NCBI RefSeq assembly: GCF_000820025.1
Contig: NZ_CDBI01000053.1
Coordinates: 1 to 43,233, forward strand
Direction of reading: 5' to 3'
DNA: 43,233 nucleotides
Origin: Aeromonas popoffii
Lineage (GTDB): Bacteria > Pseudomonadota > Gammaproteobacteria > Enterobacterales > Aeromonadaceae
Shown: positions 17,770 to 28,638 of the stretch, one piece after another
Layout: each line of letters starts with the position of its first letter
How positions within the stretch are numbered: position 1 is the first letter of the stretch
Notes under the pieces: generated by a model
What the model was told of the DNA's origin: nothing
Database searches by the model: none
Seen by the model: the letters and a program-made list of their open reading frames with translations, nothing else
Translations under genes and position numbers: made by a program

Positions 17770-19307
17770 CAGTTCACCTCCAGTTTCTGGCACTTGTGAT
17801 CCAGAGTGCGCTTGGGAATATTGAGGCTCTCGGCCACCAGCATGCGGTTGCCCTGGAAGTAGCGCAGGCGCGCCTCGATGACGGAGGCCTCGTACTGCTG
17901 CATGGCCCGGCGCAAATCGCGGATATGGTTGTAATCATCCAGCGCATCGGGCAGCTCGGCACAAACCCGATCCCGCAGCTCCGGCGGCAAGGCGCTGAGC
18001 CCCACCTCGTCCCCGTGACGGGTGTGGGCACAGGCGACCTCTAACAGATTGCGCAGCTCGCGCACGTTGCCGGGGAAATCGTAACTTTGCAGCTGCGTCA
18101 AAAACTTGCGCTGCAACCCCGCCAGAGTCTTGCCATCCTGGGTGGAAAACTGGGCCATGAAGTGCTGGCACAACAGGGGGATGTCATCCATGTGCTCCCG
18201 CAGGGGGGCGATGAGCAGCAGACACTGGCAGAGGCGGTGGTAGAGATCGCCCCGGAACTGCCCCTCCTCCACATGGCGAGTGAGCGGCTGATGGGTCGCG
18301 GCGATGAGGCGAAAATCGGAGTAACACTCCTGCTCAGACCCCAGTGGCCGGTAACTGCGGGTTTCGAGCACTCGCAGCAACTTGGCCTGCATGGCGGCGG
18401 GCATGTCGCCCACCTCGTCCAGAAACAGGGTGCCACCGTTGGCCTGGGCCACCAGCCCGGTCTTGTTGGCAAGGGCACCGGAGAAGGCCCCCTTCTGATA
18501 ACCGAACAGCTCGCTCTCGATGAGGTTTTCGGGGATGGCGGCGCAGTTGATGGCCACAAACGGCTTGGCTGCGCGATCGGAGCACTGGTGCACCAACCGG
18601 GCAACCACCTCCTTGCCGCTGCCCGTCTCCCCCTGAATGAGCACGCTCAGCTTGTGCTGGCCCGCTTGGGCGATCTGCTCGCGCAATCCGCGGATCACCG
18701 CCGACTGGCCGATAAGCTGATCGCCGAGCAGCTTCTCATGCTGACGCTGACGCTCCCCCTCTCCCTTCATCTGGCGCAGAGAGTCACGCAGTACTCCCTG
18801 ATCCCGGCGACTGCGTCCCAGCTCGCGAATGAGGGTGAGCTGGTTGCAAAACACCTGTGACAGCTGGGCCAGTTCAGGGCGACCTGCCCACTCCTGCAGC
18901 ACATCACCGCCGTCCATCATAGCCAGCACGGCAAACGGCTTGCCGTTGCCATCACTGAGGGGAAAGGCGTGCAGGCCACACTGCTGACCCAGGTTGGCCA
19001 GCAGGGAGCGAAACGCGGCGTGCTCGATGCGGGCTCCGCCGTGCAAGGAGTCCCAGGTTCGGGACTGGGCCTTGTGCAACACATAGGCAAGCGGGTGGGA
19101 AAAATCATCCACCGCCAGCGCCAACGCCACCGCTTGCCCCTTGACCCAGCCGGTGCATTCGAGCTGGCGACCGCTCACATCCAGCATGCCAAGCAGGATA
19201 CCCCTGGGCTGAAAGCTGGCATTGAGGGTCGAGGTCCACCAGTGACACAGGTGCTGCTCATCGCGCTGCTGTGTCAAGGCGAGGGCAAATGCGAGGGCTT
19301 GTTCCAT
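17769..19307 (-). CDS. vasH: VasH, sigma54-dependent activator
   Basis: The protein has 512 residues. The N-terminal ~190 residues form a GAF-like sensor region, as in VasH proteins. The central AAA+ domain has Walker A GETGSGKE (about 226-233), a GAFSGA loop (about 271-277, a common variant of GAFTGA, which contacts sigma54) and Walker [14 protein letters not shown]. The C-terminus ends in a Fis-type helix-turn-helix ([19 protein letters not shown]). In Vibrio, VasH drives sigma54-dependent hcp and vgrG operons. A candidate target here is the sigma54-like site at 10534-10549. The gene follows clpV with a 2-bp gap. Confidence 0.96.
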   Translation of the reverse strand: MEQALAFALALTQQRDEQHLCHWWTSTLNASFQPRGILLGMLDVSGRQLECTGWVKGQAVALALAVDDFSHPLAYVLHKAQSRTWDSLHGGARIEHAAFRSLLANLGQQCGLHAFPLSDGNGKPFAVLAMMDGGDVLQEWAGRPELAQLSQVFCNQLTLIRELGRSRRDQGVLRDSLRQMKGEGERQRQHEKLLGDQLIGQSAVIRGLREQIAQAGQHKLSVLIQGETGSGKEVVARLVHQCSDRAAKPFVAINCAAIPENLIESELFGYQKGAFSGALANKTGLVAQANGGTLFLDEVGDMPAAMQAKLLRVLETRSYRPLGSEQECYSDFRLIAATHQPLTRHVEEGQFRGDLYHRLCQCLLLIAPLREHMDDIPLLCQHFMAQFSTQDGKTLAGLQRKFLTQLQSYDFPGNVRELRNLLEVACAHTRHGDEVGLSALPPELRDRVCAELPDALDDYNHIRDLRRAMQQYEASVIEARLRYFQGNRMLVAESLNIPKRTLDHKCQKLEVN

Positions 19308-19309
19308 GC

Positions 19310-21952
19310 TCAGCCCTCCACCTCGGCGACGAACTGGCGCTCGCTCACAGAGAAACGCACCCGCTTGATAGGCTCACCGGCCGAGAGACGCTGCAACAGT
19401 TGCAGGGAGACTGGCGGCAGCAGGGCACCGTCGATGACAGACTCCAGCATGCGGGCGCCGTTCTCGCTGCGATTGGCACGGCGCAGTATCTCCTCGGCAA
19501 CCTCCTCCTCCAGCACCACCTCGGCACCGAAACGTTCCTTGAGCAGCTTGACCAGCCGGTTGAGCTTGCCACCCACAATCTGCACCAGAGTATCGTGGCC
19601 CAGCGGCAGGTAGGGGATCACCTCCATCCGTGCCAGCAGGGCAGGTTTGAAGAAGGCAGCCAGCTCCGGATAGAGCGCATCCAGCAGCGCGTCGGGCTGC
19701 TCGGCGTAATCGACTATGGTCTGGAAGCCGAGGTTGGAGGTGAGGAAGAAGACCACGTTCTTGCAGTCGATGATGCGCCCTTCCCCGTCGGCCAGCTCGC
19801 CCTTGTCGAACGCCTGATAGAAGAGATTGAGCACATCCGGATGGGCCTTCTCCACCTCGTCCAGCAGCACCACCGAATAGGGTTTCTGACGAATGGCCTC
19901 GGTCAGCACGCCCCCCTCGCCAAAACCGACATAGCCGGGAGGCGAACCGATAAGACGGGAGACTGTGTGCTTCTCCTGATACTCGGACATGTTGATGGTG
20001 GTCAGGTACTGGCGACCACCAAACATCAGCTCGGCAATCTGCAACACAGTTTCGGTCTTGCCGACCCCGCTTGGCCCCACCAGCAGGAAAGCGCCCAGCG
20101 GACGACCCGGACGGCGCAAATCGGCGCGGGCGGTCAACAAGTGCTTGTGCAGATGCGCCACCGCCACATCCTGCCCTTTAATGAGATCCCCGAGGTACTC
20201 GGGCAACCGGGTCACCACGTCAAGCTCCCCTTGCGAGATGCGGTTGAGCGGCACCCCTGTCCATTCGGCGATCACGGCCGCCACCTGGGTCTTGTCGACA
20301 TGGGCGGAGACCAACACCTCGCCCTGCTGCAAGGCGGTCAGCTCGCGCTCGAGGGCCGCCAACTGGTCAGCGGCGGCTTGTGGATCCAGCGGGACATCGG
20401 CGAGATCCAGCGCCTCTCTGGTCAACAGCTCATCCTGCTGATCGGCCAGCAGCGCGGCACGCAGCTCGACAATCTGATGCACCAGCCCCTGCTGCTGTTG
20501 CCACTGGGCCTCCTGCTCACGCAGGGTGTCACGGCAGGTCTGCTGGGCGGTTTGCAGTTCGGCGAGCCGCTCATCGTTGTCACCCAGACCTATCAGGCTC
20601 TGGCGCTCCAGCTGGCGGATCTCCAGCTCACGCTGGCGCAACGCGTTTTGCAGGTGGCTGACGGCGCGCGGCGGCGTGGTCAGGTTGATAGCCACCCGGG
20701 CACAGGCGGTATCGAGCACGTCGATCGCCTTGTCCGGCAGCTGACGACCGGAGATGTAACGGGCAGAGAGCTGGGCGGCGGCTTGCAGCGCCTCCTCATC
20801 GATCAGCACCCCATGGGCCTTCTCGTAGATGCTGCGCAGGCCGCGCAGGATCACGGTAGCCTCCTCGGCATTGGGCTCACCCACTTTCACCAGCTGGAAG
20901 CGGCGCGACAGGGCGGCATCTTTTTCCACGTATTTCTTGTACTCGCCCCAGGTGGTGGCGGCGATGGTGCGCAGCTCACCCCGGGCCAGCGCTGGCTTGA
21001 TAAGGTTGGAGACATCCAGCCCGCCGGCCTGATTGCCCGCCCCGATCAGGGTGTGGGCCTCATCGATAAAGAGGATGACAGGACGCACCGCATCCTTGAC
21101 CTCCTGCATCACCCCCTTGAAGCGCTTCTCGAACTCCCCCTTGACCGAGGCGCCCGCCTGCATGGCGCCAAGATCCAGCGTCATCAGCTCCACATCGCGC
21201 AATTTTTCCGGCACCTGACCCGCGACGATGCGCAGGGCCAGCCCCTCGATAAGGGCACTTTTACCGACGCCCGCCTCCCCCACAACGATGGGGTTGTTTT
21301 TGCGACGACGGGAGAGGATGTCGATCATCAGATCGATCTCGTGATCCCGGCAGAGCACGGGATCCAGACTACCCTGGCGGGCCTGTTCGGTGACGTTGAC
21401 GGTGAAGCGAGCCAGCAGGCTGGCATCGGCTGGCAGGGCAGCCTGGGTAGCAGCGCCGCTGGCGGAGACGGTCACTTGCGTTTCGGCAGACTCTTTCACC
21501 CACTCATCGAACTGCTGGCGCAGCAGCTCGCGATTGACGTTGGCCAAGAGCCGGGTCACCGACCCCGGCAGGTAGCGCTGCGGGGTCATCAACAGCACCA
21601 GCAGCATGACGCCGCTGCGAAGCTGGGCGTGTTGCAACTCGGCGGAGGCCAGCAGCCAGCTGTCTTGCAGCCACTCCACCAAGAGCGGCGAGAAGGAGGG
21701 ATAACCCTGACCATAGCCGTGATCGGCGGCCGAGGGCTGCAGCAGGGTTCTGAGTTCTTCGACCTCCACCTCGGCCCGTTTGAGGATCTGGCGCACATCG
21801 CTGAGCGGGGTATCCAGCATCTTCAGCAGCAGGTGCTCGATGCGGATCTCGGCCCCCTGATGGTTGACGCAGAGGGCAGCGGCCTCCTCCAACATGTGAC
21901 GGCAGATGGGGTTGAGTCTTTCCACCAGTACCGGTAGCTCTATACGAATCAA
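19310..21952 (-). CDS. clpV: ClpV (TssH) sheath-recycling AAA+ ATPase
   Basis: The protein has 880 residues. The N-terminal domain (to about 160) is the part that binds the TssC N-terminal helix in contracted sheaths. The first AAA+ module has [10 protein letters not shown] (about 223) and [10 protein letters not shown] ClpB-like coiled-coil insert follows. The second AAA+ module has [10 protein letters not shown] (about 623) and [11 protein letters not shown]. Both Walker A and B sites look intact. It disassembles contracted TssBC sheath for re-use in the cytoplasm. It starts 21 bp after the tssL stop. Confidence 0.97.
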   Translation of the reverse strand: MIRIELPVLVERLNPICRHMLEEAAALCVNHQGAEIRIEHLLLKMLDTPLSDVRQILKRAEVEVEELRTLLQPSAADHGYGQGYPSFSPLLVEWLQDSWLLASAELQHAQLRSGVMLLVLLMTPQRYLPGSVTRLLANVNRELLRQQFDEWVKESAETQVTVSASGAATQAALPADASLLARFTVNVTEQARQGSLDPVLCRDHEIDLMIDILSRRRKNNPIVVGEAGVGKSALIEGLALRIVAGQVPEKLRDVELMTLDLGAMQAGASVKGEFEKRFKGVMQEVKDAVRPVILFIDEAHTLIGAGNQAGGLDVSNLIKPALARGELRTIAATTWGEYKKYVEKDAALSRRFQLVKVGEPNAEEATVILRGLRSIYEKAHGVLIDEEALQAAAQLSARYISGRQLPDKAIDVLDTACARVAINLTTPPRAVSHLQNALRQRELEIRQLERQSLIGLGDNDERLAELQTAQQTCRDTLREQEAQWQQQQGLVHQIVELRAALLADQQDELLTREALDLADVPLDPQAAADQLAALERELTALQQGEVLVSAHVDKTQVAAVIAEWTGVPLNRISQGELDVVTRLPEYLGDLIKGQDVAVAHLHKHLLTARADLRRPGRPLGAFLLVGPSGVGKTETVLQIAELMFGGRQYLTTINMSEYQEKHTVSRLIGSPPGYVGFGEGGVLTEAIRQKPYSVVLLDEVEKAHPDVLNLFYQAFDKGELADGEGRIIDCKNVVFFLTSNLGFQTIVDYAEQPDALLDALYPELAAFFKPALLARMEVIPYLPLGHDTLVQIVGGKLNRLVKLLKERFGAEVVLEEEVAEEILRRANRSENGARMLESVIDGALLPPVSLQLLQRLSAGEPIKRVRFSVSERQFVAEVEG

Positions 21953-21973
21953 AGCATGCTCTCCTCAGAATAA

Positions 21974-22753
21974 TTATTTTAATAATTCGCCCAGTTGACG
22001 CAGTACGTCCTGGGTCTGGTTATTGAGTTGGTGGTGATAAAGACCAAAGATGATGGCCAGGATCAGGGCCCCGCCCATAAACAGGCTGCGCAGGGAAATC
22101 TGCTTGCGCAGCTGGTAGCGGGACGCCTGCTGGCCGAGGTCGAGGTGGAACACGCTGGGGGCCTCACCGCTGGCCTCGGGGGCAAGCAGCTTGTGCAGCT
22201 GTTTGACGATACGCTCGAACTCGTCGCGGCCCTGGCTCATCACCTTGTAGCGCCCCTCGAAACCGAGGCACAGACACAGGTAGATGAACTCCAGGATGTC
22301 GCGGTAACGCATCGGATCTTCCTGCAGACGGGTGAGCAGCACGAATACCTTCTCGCCGCCCCAGGTCTCGTTGTGAAAGCGCGTCAGTAATGAGTGCTCA
22401 GACCATTCGCTCTGGCTGCCCCAGTCGCGGCCCATCACGGCCTCGTCAATGAAGGTGCAGAGGATGTAGCGAAACGAGAGGACGACGCCGTTCTCGTAAC
22501 CCTGGGCCATCAGCTCCTGTTCGATGGTCTGGATCTCGGTCACCACCCGCTGATAGAGATCGGGCACCCTGTCGTAACGCGACAGCAGGCGTACCCGCTG
22601 CACCAGCCCCAGCAAGGGGGTCACCGCATCTATCATGGGGTTGATGCTCTGGCCCCGCAGGCGGAACCAGTAGTCCGAATCCATGTCCAGCTGCTCGGCA
22701 TGATCGAACAGCAGATCGCTGAGTTGCTCGTTCTTGATAATGTCCGTGGTCAT
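21974..22753 (-). CDS. tssL: TssL (DotU/VasF) inner-membrane protein
   Basis: The protein has 259 residues, the normal length for TssL without a peptidoglycan-binding extension. The cytoplasmic DotU-like helical domain includes LLGLVQRVRLLSRY, YILCTFIDEAVMGRDWG and DILEFIYLCLCLGFEGRY. A single C-terminal membrane anchor follows (SLFMGGALILAIIFGLY), with only a short periplasmic tail. It partners TssM and TssJ in the membrane complex and contacts TssK on the cytoplasmic side. It starts 22 bp after tssK. Confidence 0.96.
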   Translation of the reverse strand: MTTDIIKNEQLSDLLFDHAEQLDMDSDYWFRLRGQSINPMIDAVTPLLGLVQRVRLLSRYDRVPDLYQRVVTEIQTIEQELMAQGYENGVVLSFRYILCTFIDEAVMGRDWGSQSEWSEHSLLTRFHNETWGGEKVFVLLTRLQEDPMRYRDILEFIYLCLCLGFEGRYKVMSQGRDEFERIVKQLHKLLAPEASGEAPSVFHLDLGQQASRYQLRKQISLRSLFMGGALILAIIFGLYHHQLNNQTQDVLRQLGELLK

Positions 22754-22775
22754 CTCTGCTTATTCCTTGATGCGA

Positions 22776-24110
22776 TCACTGGCTGCGAATAGCCCAGAGC
22801 TGCATGTCGAGCTCGGGGAAATCACCGGCAATGTGGAAGGCGAGCGTGTTACTGACCGCCAGCATCTGCCAGGCAGGACTCTGCCTGTCGAGCTGGAAGT
22901 AGCTGTAACCGGCGTGATAGGGCAACTGGCGCGGTGCCACCGGCAGCGGCAGCAGCGGGATACCGGGCAACTGCAGACTGATGAGCTCGCGGATCTTGTC
23001 GCTCGACGCCACCTTGGTCTGCTGCAACAGCTGCTTGCGCAACTGCTCCTGCGGCATGCGGGCACGCACCGCCAGCACGAAGTCGGCGCTTTGCATCAGC
23101 TCGCTCTCGTTGACCATGGCCACCATGACGCCGTACTGGTGCTTGCGCAGCTGGATAGAGACGGCGCGCGGCGACAGCACGGTACTGAGGGCCTGGCGCA
23201 GGGCCAGCATCACAGGTTCGAAGCTCACCTGCTGATCGTCGTGACGGTAGGCCGCAAACTCGGGCGGCAGACGGGATTCATCGGTAAAGGTCATCAACTC
23301 GCCACAGATCTGTACCAGCGCCTCGTGCAACCGCTCGGGATGCAAGGTGCCAAGGCGTGACAGATGAGAGAGCTGGGGCTGAGCGCGGTTGAGCAGCTGC
23401 AACATCATGAACTCGGCCACATCGGCGACCCCCTGCTGGCCGGGGGCAGCGATACGCTGGGAGAGGCTGCGGGCCCGCTCGGCCACGAGGCCCGCCGACT
23501 CGCCGAGGAAGCGTTTGAGGGTCGGGATGGCGGAGACGCTGATGCTGCAGGGCATGAAGTTGGGATCCAGCACCAAACCGCCGTCGGGCCGCTTGTCCAG
23601 AATGCGGGCGATGGCGAGCGAGGCATAGGCGCTGCGATCTTCCCGCTCCAGCATCAGCCGCATGCTGACGCGCCCCACTTCCAGAGAAACCACATCCCCC
23701 CCCTCGCTGTGCAGGTCGCGCACATCGTGGCGATGGGCCTGCAAGCGGGTGGCCACCTGGCCGCCCTGATTGACCTCGTTGACCCCGCTCACCGAAAGCG
23801 GCAGCGCCAGATAGACCTTCTGGTTGGCCACCGAGGCGTCGGTGATCTCCAGCGGCGTCGGCAGCATATCGTCGTTCGGGATGTTGAAGACGGTACCGTC
23901 CGGCAGTATGCCCGTGGCGCCCACCAGGGCGATGCGGCCAAAACCGAGATAATCCTCGTTGATGGCGAGTGACTGCAGCCCGTAGAAATAGTCAGACAGC
24001 GCGCTCAGGCGAGCGTGCAGCGCATATTCTGAATGTCTTTGTTGTTGCTGGAAGTGCTGGGGCTTGATAAAGAGCCCTTCACGCCAGATAACCCGATTTC
24101 GACTCGACAT
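22776..24110 (-). CDS. tssK: TssK (VasE) baseplate adaptor
   Basis: The protein has 444 residues, beginning with the characteristic MSSRNRVIWREGLFIKPQHF. The N-terminal shell-like part and the C-terminal part with LPGIPLLPLPVAPRQLPYHAG are both family-typical. TssK trimers bind TssF/TssG and link the baseplate to the TssL/TssM cytoplasmic domains. It lies 2 bp after the tssJ stop, within the same operon. The gene shows no damage. Confidence 0.96.
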   Translation of the reverse strand: MSSRNRVIWREGLFIKPQHFQQQQRHSEYALHARLSALSDYFYGLQSLAINEDYLGFGRIALVGATGILPDGTVFNIPNDDMLPTPLEITDASVANQKVYLALPLSVSGVNEVNQGGQVATRLQAHRHDVRDLHSEGGDVVSLEVGRVSMRLMLEREDRSAYASLAIARILDKRPDGGLVLDPNFMPCSISVSAIPTLKRFLGESAGLVAERARSLSQRIAAPGQQGVADVAEFMMLQLLNRAQPQLSHLSRLGTLHPERLHEALVQICGELMTFTDESRLPPEFAAYRHDDQQVSFEPVMLALRQALSTVLSPRAVSIQLRKHQYGVMVAMVNESELMQSADFVLAVRARMPQEQLRKQLLQQTKVASSDKIRELISLQLPGIPLLPLPVAPRQLPYHAGYSYFQLDRQSPAWQMLAVSNTLAFHIAGDFPELDMQLWAIRSQ

Positions 24111-24112
24111 GG

Positions 24113-24628
24113 TTATTCTTCTTCTTTTTGTAGTTCCACTTCATCCAGGCGCAGGTGCACCAGGATGTGATAGGCCGTTCCCTTGCTCTTGACCTTGATG
24201 ACCTTGCGCCACTCGGCGCTGTCCGGATCGGCGTAGCGTGCAATCACGCCGATGTAACGGGTCTTTTCGTCAAGCTTGACGGGGGGCAGGTATTTGAACT
24301 GGCCGGGCAGCAGGGTGTAGTCCTGATGATCCAGGTAGTTTTTGCCAAGGGCCTTCTCTACATCCGCCGTCACCTGGTCATAGTCGGTGGCGAGCAGCTT
24401 GGAATCTTCCGCCAGCACCACAACCTGAAACTCGATGGGCGCCGCCTCCCCGCTCTCGTTGGGGTTGACGTCGGGCTCCGCCAGCAGGCTCAGCCCCAGG
24501 GTAGAGGGCTGGTCACCATTGCTGCCCACCTGGATATCCGGATCCATGGCCACGTCGGCCATCTTGCCCATGGTGGTACACCCGGCCAGGGCCAGCAGAC
24601 AGGCCCCCAGCATCAGCGCACGTATCAT
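24113..24628 (-). CDS. tssJ: TssJ (VasD) outer-membrane lipoprotein
   Basis: The protein has 171 residues. The N-terminus MIRALMLGACLLALAGCTTM is a lipoprotein signal with lipobox LAGC. The mature part is beta-rich, with IEFQVVVLAEDSKLL and TRYIGVIARYADPDSAEWR, the usual transthyretin-like TssJ pattern. It anchors TssM at the outer membrane. Its ATG overlaps the tagH stop by 4 bp, indicating coupling. Confidence 0.95.
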   Translation of the reverse strand: MIRALMLGACLLALAGCTTMGKMADVAMDPDIQVGSNGDQPSTLGLSLLAEPDVNPNESGEAAPIEFQVVVLAEDSKLLATDYDQVTADVEKALGKNYLDHQDYTLLPGQFKYLPPVKLDEKTRYIGVIARYADPDSAEWRKVIKVKSKGTAYHILVHLRLDEVELQKEEE

Positions 24629-25866
24629 CCAATCAGTCCCTGTTGCTGACGCACGGCCTGGTCATATGCCTGGGCATAGACCTGATGGAACAGCTTGTCG
24701 AACCCCTGCTGACGGGCAGAGGTCAACTCACGGTAGTAGTGCTGATACATGTTCCAGGCCCAGCCTTCATCGGCCACACCAGGAGCACCGGTACGGCGGT
24801 AGTGTTCGAACCGCCCGAGCAGCGCCTCTGGTGAAAACGCCTGTAATATGCTGTCAAGGGCCGCGCCTATGGCCTGCTGGTTTGCGACGTGATGAATGCG
24901 CACATTGCGCAGGCTCTCGGCCACCGCCGCCGGCGCTGTCAGATGAACCGGGCTCTTCTGCTCGGCGAACATCACCGCCAGGGTCTCGTCATAGTCGAGC
25001 CCGAGGCGCAGCGGGTTGTCCTCGATGGGGCGCAGGTGCCGATCCGCCAGCGCCGCCTGATCGGTTTGCAACTGCAGCAGCCCCTCCACCATGGCACGCA
25101 CCGTTTTGCCCATCTCTTCGAGCATGTCGTGAGCCTGCTGGGTATCTTGCAGCTGCAGGGATTGACCCAGGCCGCGCATCAAAGGGGTCAGTGCCACGTG
25201 ATCCACCCCATCCAGCGAAGGGTGGTAGTCGGGGTGATTCTCTATGGTGGGCATATCCAGAAATTCTTGGTTCATGGTGTTCTCGACAGCAGAAAAAGGG
25301 GCAAGGGATACGGCGTCCATATCCGGTTGTGAACGTAGTGGTGCCTGCAGGCGGGCGTCCGCCAACGGGGACGGTGCCGCGCGCTCCTGCTGCAACGCCA
25401 GCAAGGGATCGACGGCGAGGGTGAGCGGATCGGCCATGGTCCGAGCGCCGTGCTCATCGCTGGTCAACCACTCATCGAGCTGCTCGGAGGGGCGGTTGCC
25501 CAGCACCTGTTGCAGGCTCTGCTCGGGGGAGATGGCCCCCAGATAAGCCCGCATCCGGAACGGGCCGACGATCAGCTCGTCACCCTGTTCGAGATGCACC
25601 TTGCGGGCCCGTCCTATGGGCGAGGTCGCACCGTTGATATAGGTCTGACCGCTCAGATCACACAGGCAGAAGCGACCGTCGTTAAGCTCGACTCTGGCGT
25701 GAGCCGACATGACGGCCCCCAACCTGTCTTTCAGTTGCCAGTCGTCCTGCTCGGAGGCGCCCAGGGTGCCCCCCATTTCGTCGAAGCGATACTGCACCTG
25801 CTGGCTGCCGTCGAGCTGCTCGCTGTTGAGCACCACCAGGGAAAGTTGCTGGTTAAAGTCGTCCAC
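24625..25866 (-). CDS. tagH: TagH/Fha (VasC), FHA-domain protein
   Basis: I prefer the GTG at 25866 (VDDFNQQLSLVVLN), with AGGAG 5 nt upstream, giving 413 residues. The frame reaches a GTG at 25920 inside tssG. The first ~110 residues form an FHA domain, though the usual Arg/Ser/His core is not textbook: GTLGASEQDDWQL, SAHARVELNDGRFCLCDLS and TYINGATSPIGR. The C-terminal region, DPLRLGLDY-like through ALLGRFEHYRR, is the conserved type VI Fha C-terminal domain. Fha proteins bind phosphothreonine and take part in T6SS activation. No PpkA kinase or PppA phosphatase gene is in the window, so phospho-control may be absent or encoded elsewhere. Confidence 0.88.
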   Translation of the reverse strand: MDDFNQQLSLVVLNSEQLDGSQQVQYRFDEMGGTLGASEQDDWQLKDRLGAVMSAHARVELNDGRFCLCDLSGQTYINGATSPIGRARKVHLEQGDELIVGPFRMRAYLGAISPEQSLQQVLGNRPSEQLDEWLTSDEHGARTMADPLTLAVDPLLALQQERAAPSPLADARLQAPLRSQPDMDAVSLAPFSAVENTMNQEFLDMPTIENHPDYHPSLDGVDHVALTPLMRGLGQSLQLQDTQQAHDMLEEMGKTVRAMVEGLLQLQTDQAALADRHLRPIEDNPLRLGLDYDETLAVMFAEQKSPVHLTAPAAVAESLRNVRIHHVANQQAIGAALDSILQAFSPEALLGRFEHYRRTGAPGVADEGWAWNMYQHYYRELTSARQQGFDKLFHQVYAQAYDQAVRQQQGLIG

Positions 25867-25906
25867 ATTCACTCCTGCACTGATTCCGACACTGAATTTC
25901 CTGCGC

Positions 25907-26905
25907 TTATTCCTGTACACAGATAGTCACGAACGGGTCACTCGGCGGTTGGCCGAGAAAGGTACTCCAGCCCAGGCGCGCACTCTGTTCCTCCCCTAAT
26001 CGCAACCCCCGGGCCTGCTCCTGGCCGAAACCGAGTCGCAGATCCCAGGCCAATTGGTCGCGCAGGATGAAGGAGACAAAGGTCACCAGGGCGTGAAAGT
26101 GCTCCCCGTTCGGGAGAAACCCGAGAAACTGGCCAAAACTCAGGTTGTTGATCTTCAATAAAAACTTGCCGGCGCAGTCGTTCACCTTGTCGCCGATGAC
26201 AAAGTCGCTCCCCAGGGTGGCGCAAGCACCGCCCAGCCGGTTTTGCTGATCTTGCTGGATGGGCACCTTGCGCCACTGCCAGGCACTCACCTCCACATCC
26301 GCCAGATCGAAACAGTGTGCCACCAGACCGGCTACCACCTCGGGGGAGCGACTGGGGCTGGCCAGCATGCCCGCGTAAGAGAGCATCTTGGCGCGGTTGA
26401 CTGGCAGGCTCTGGCAGACCGCCTCGTTACCCAACCCCACCAGGGCAAACATCAGGCGGGAAAATCCATCTTCGCCGTTGTCCTGAAAGCGCACGTGATA
26501 GCGATACTTGCGCCAGATCCGGTGCAGCAGGGTCAGCAGGCGGTGATGAAAGAAGTCCAGAAACAGACCCAGCTTCTGCTCCCCCTGGGCGTACTCCCAC
26601 GCCAGTGAGTCGAGGTAATAGCCCGGCATGGGAGACTGGCTGCCATGCAGGCCGAGGAAGGCTACCTCCAGCTCGTGGCGCCCCTTGCCATCTCTACCTA
26701 TCTGCAACACGTCGCTGGTGGGAAAGCCCAGAGAGGCGGTCGCCTTGAAGCGGATGTTCTCGTCACTCGGCAGATGGTCAAGGCCGCGCTCCTGATCGGC
26801 ACCGTCCAGCCGGTTGAGCAGCTCAACCAGCTGGAAGAAGTTGAAGCGAGGCGCGTCCCTGGTGGACGTCACATCAGGGAGTGCTGACCGATCTGGACTG
26901 GCCAT
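25907..26905 (-). CDS. tssG: TssG (VasB) baseplate protein
   Basis: The protein has 332 residues. The ATG at 26905 has AAGGAG 8 nt upstream, so a 37-bp overlap with tssF looks real. A GTG at 26872 at the stop junction lacks a site. Typical segments are FNFFQLVELLNRLDG, FLGLHGSQSPMPGYY and FLDFFHHRLLTLLHRIWRKYRY. TssG forms a wedge with two TssF and one TssE and binds TssK. Confidence 0.95.
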   Translation of the reverse strand: MASPDRSALPDVTSTRDAPRFNFFQLVELLNRLDGADQERGLDHLPSDENIRFKATASLGFPTSDVLQIGRDGKGRHELEVAFLGLHGSQSPMPGYYLDSLAWEYAQGEQKLGLFLDFFHHRLLTLLHRIWRKYRYHVRFQDNGEDGFSRLMFALVGLGNEAVCQSLPVNRAKMLSYAGMLASPSRSPEVVAGLVAHCFDLADVEVSAWQWRKVPIQQDQQNRLGGACATLGSDFVIGDKVNDCAGKFLLKINNLSFGQFLGFLPNGEHFHALVTFVSFILRDQLAWDLRLGFGQEQARGLRLGEEQSARLGWSTFLGQPPSDPFVTICVQE

Positions 26906-28635
26906 TGATAGCGCTCCTTGTTGTCGAGATTGACCACCTCAAGCAGGTGGAAGGCGTTGACGCTGGCGTACAGCGAGAAGAAGTGCGCCAGTACTGTGCT
27001 GAACAGGTAGAGCTCCCCTTCGCTGCCAAAAGCGGACTGGCGAATGGAGAGCACCGACTTGAGTCCACGCACCGGCATGCCCCGCACCAGACGGTCGACC
27101 GGGGTGGTTTCAATCTCCTCGATCCCCGCCAGCCGCTTGCGTGACGCCTGCTCCGCCTGCTTGTCATACAACGCAGGAAAGTCATAGGTACGCAGCACCT
27201 GCACCAGGGCATCCCGGCGCAGCAGGGAGACATAGTTAAGCGACAGGTTGGAAATGAGGGTCCAGTGCAGGCTGCCATCGAGTGCCGGGCGCAGCGGCCG
27301 GGTCGGCCTGATCAGGTTGCGAAAGGTGGCAAACGAGGGCGAGCTGCCGGTCGGCACGCAGATGCTGCCGACCTTGAGACGAGCGGCGCGGGAGCGATTG
27401 GTGCAGGTGAGCGTGACAGAAATGGATTCATCCAGATCGATGGTGGTGGTTTCATCACCCCGCACGAACGAAAGGCTGTGCTCGAAACCATCGCCGCTGA
27501 CCGACTCCCTGACCCGCACCCGGTAATAGAGCGCCAGCCTGTGCTTGGCACGTTCAATCTGGTGCTGAAAACTTTCGAACGGCTGATAGATACGCGGCGT
27601 ACCGCGGGAGCGGCCCAGATTGCCCTCGACCCACCCTTCAACCTGATCCACCGAGAAGATCTCGAAACTGTCGGCATGGCGATAGCTCGCCTTGAGGGGA
27701 TACTCCGCCTGACGTCCGTTGAGATTGACCGGCTCACTGTCGTGCTGAAACAGGTTGATGGCCGGCACGCAGTTGAGCATGAAAGAGTCAGGGCGGATCT
27801 TGAGCTCCGCCGGCAGGGGCCGATCGAAGCAGAAGTGGATCTTGAACTCGCTCACCGGCAGCGGCTGTTGGGGCCACTCGCCACCCGAGAGTTCGAAGAA
27901 GAGGAAGCTCTCCGGAAAGCAGAAGTATTCCTGCAGGATCCGGTAGCCGGAATAGACGTTGTTCGGGTAAGGCAAGAGTGCATCGTCGCGCTCGAAGCCG
28001 ACCGACTTCAACGCTTTGGCCTCCTGGCGAAAGCGCTTGCCATCGATCTCCAGCTCTATGTGGGAGAGCTGGTTGGAGAGCCAGAAGTAAAGCTCATAGG
28101 CGGTATAACTGTCGCCACCGAGGAAAAAGCGCAGCTTGTCCAGCTGCAGTTCGCTCAATGGCAAGGGAGCATGCAGGGCGATATCCAGCGAGATGGTGGA
28201 GAGATCGTTGCCACTTTGCGCCGAAATATGATGGATATCTGCCGGATAGACCCAGGTATCGTGACAGGTCTGAAAATGACAGGTCACCTCATCGATGGGC
28301 AGGCTGTCGAGCTGGCAACCCTGCCTGACCAGCGCCGGTTGGGCGATGGCCCCCGGAATGACCGAAAACTGCATGATGGTCATACTGGGTACGGGACGCA
28401 GATAGTTGGGCCAGAGCATATTGAGCAGACCATGGGTCAGCTCGGGGAACTCATCCTCGATCTTGGCGCGCAGGTTGCCCGTGAGAAACGCAAAACCTTC
28501 CAGCAGGCGTTCCACATCCGGGTCGGTATTCTGCTCCGACAGAAAACGGGTGAGTTCGGGATAGGCATCGGCAAATTCGCGCCCTTGCAGGCGCAAAAAT
28601 GCCAACTCATCCCTGAAGTAATGTTCCAGCGACAT
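26869..28635 (-). CDS. tssF: TssF (VasA) baseplate protein
   Basis: The protein has 588 residues, the usual length. It starts with MSLEHYFRDELAFLRLQGREFA and contains DPDVERLLEGFAFLTGNLRAKIEDEFPEL, both near-universal in TssF. The gene lies 3 bp after the tssE stop. It makes up most of the baseplate wedge around VgrG. Confidence 0.97.
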   Translation of the reverse strand: MSLEHYFRDELAFLRLQGREFADAYPELTRFLSEQNTDPDVERLLEGFAFLTGNLRAKIEDEFPELTHGLLNMLWPNYLRPVPSMTIMQFSVIPGAIAQPALVRQGCQLDSLPIDEVTCHFQTCHDTWVYPADIHHISAQSGNDLSTISLDIALHAPLPLSELQLDKLRFFLGGDSYTAYELYFWLSNQLSHIELEIDGKRFRQEAKALKSVGFERDDALLPYPNNVYSGYRILQEYFCFPESFLFFELSGGEWPQQPLPVSEFKIHFCFDRPLPAELKIRPDSFMLNCVPAINLFQHDSEPVNLNGRQAEYPLKASYRHADSFEIFSVDQVEGWVEGNLGRSRGTPRIYQPFESFQHQIERAKHRLALYYRVRVRESVSGDGFEHSLSFVRGDETTTIDLDESISVTLTCTNRSRAARLKVGSICVPTGSSPSFATFRNLIRPTRPLRPALDGSLHWTLISNLSLNYVSLLRRDALVQVLRTYDFPALYDKQAEQASRKRLAGIEEIETTPVDRLVRGMPVRGLKSVLSIRQSAFGSEGELYLFSTVLAHFFSLYASVNAFHLLEVVNLDNKERYQWPVQIGQHSLM

Positions 28636-28638
28636 TGA

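Noticed and set aside
19271..21937. Plus-strand open frame of 888 codons opposite clpV
   Set aside because: ClpV is certain on the other strand; the opposite frame has no family features.
27265..28638. Plus-strand open frame opposite tssF
   Set aside because: It mirrors tssF exactly and lacks any domain.
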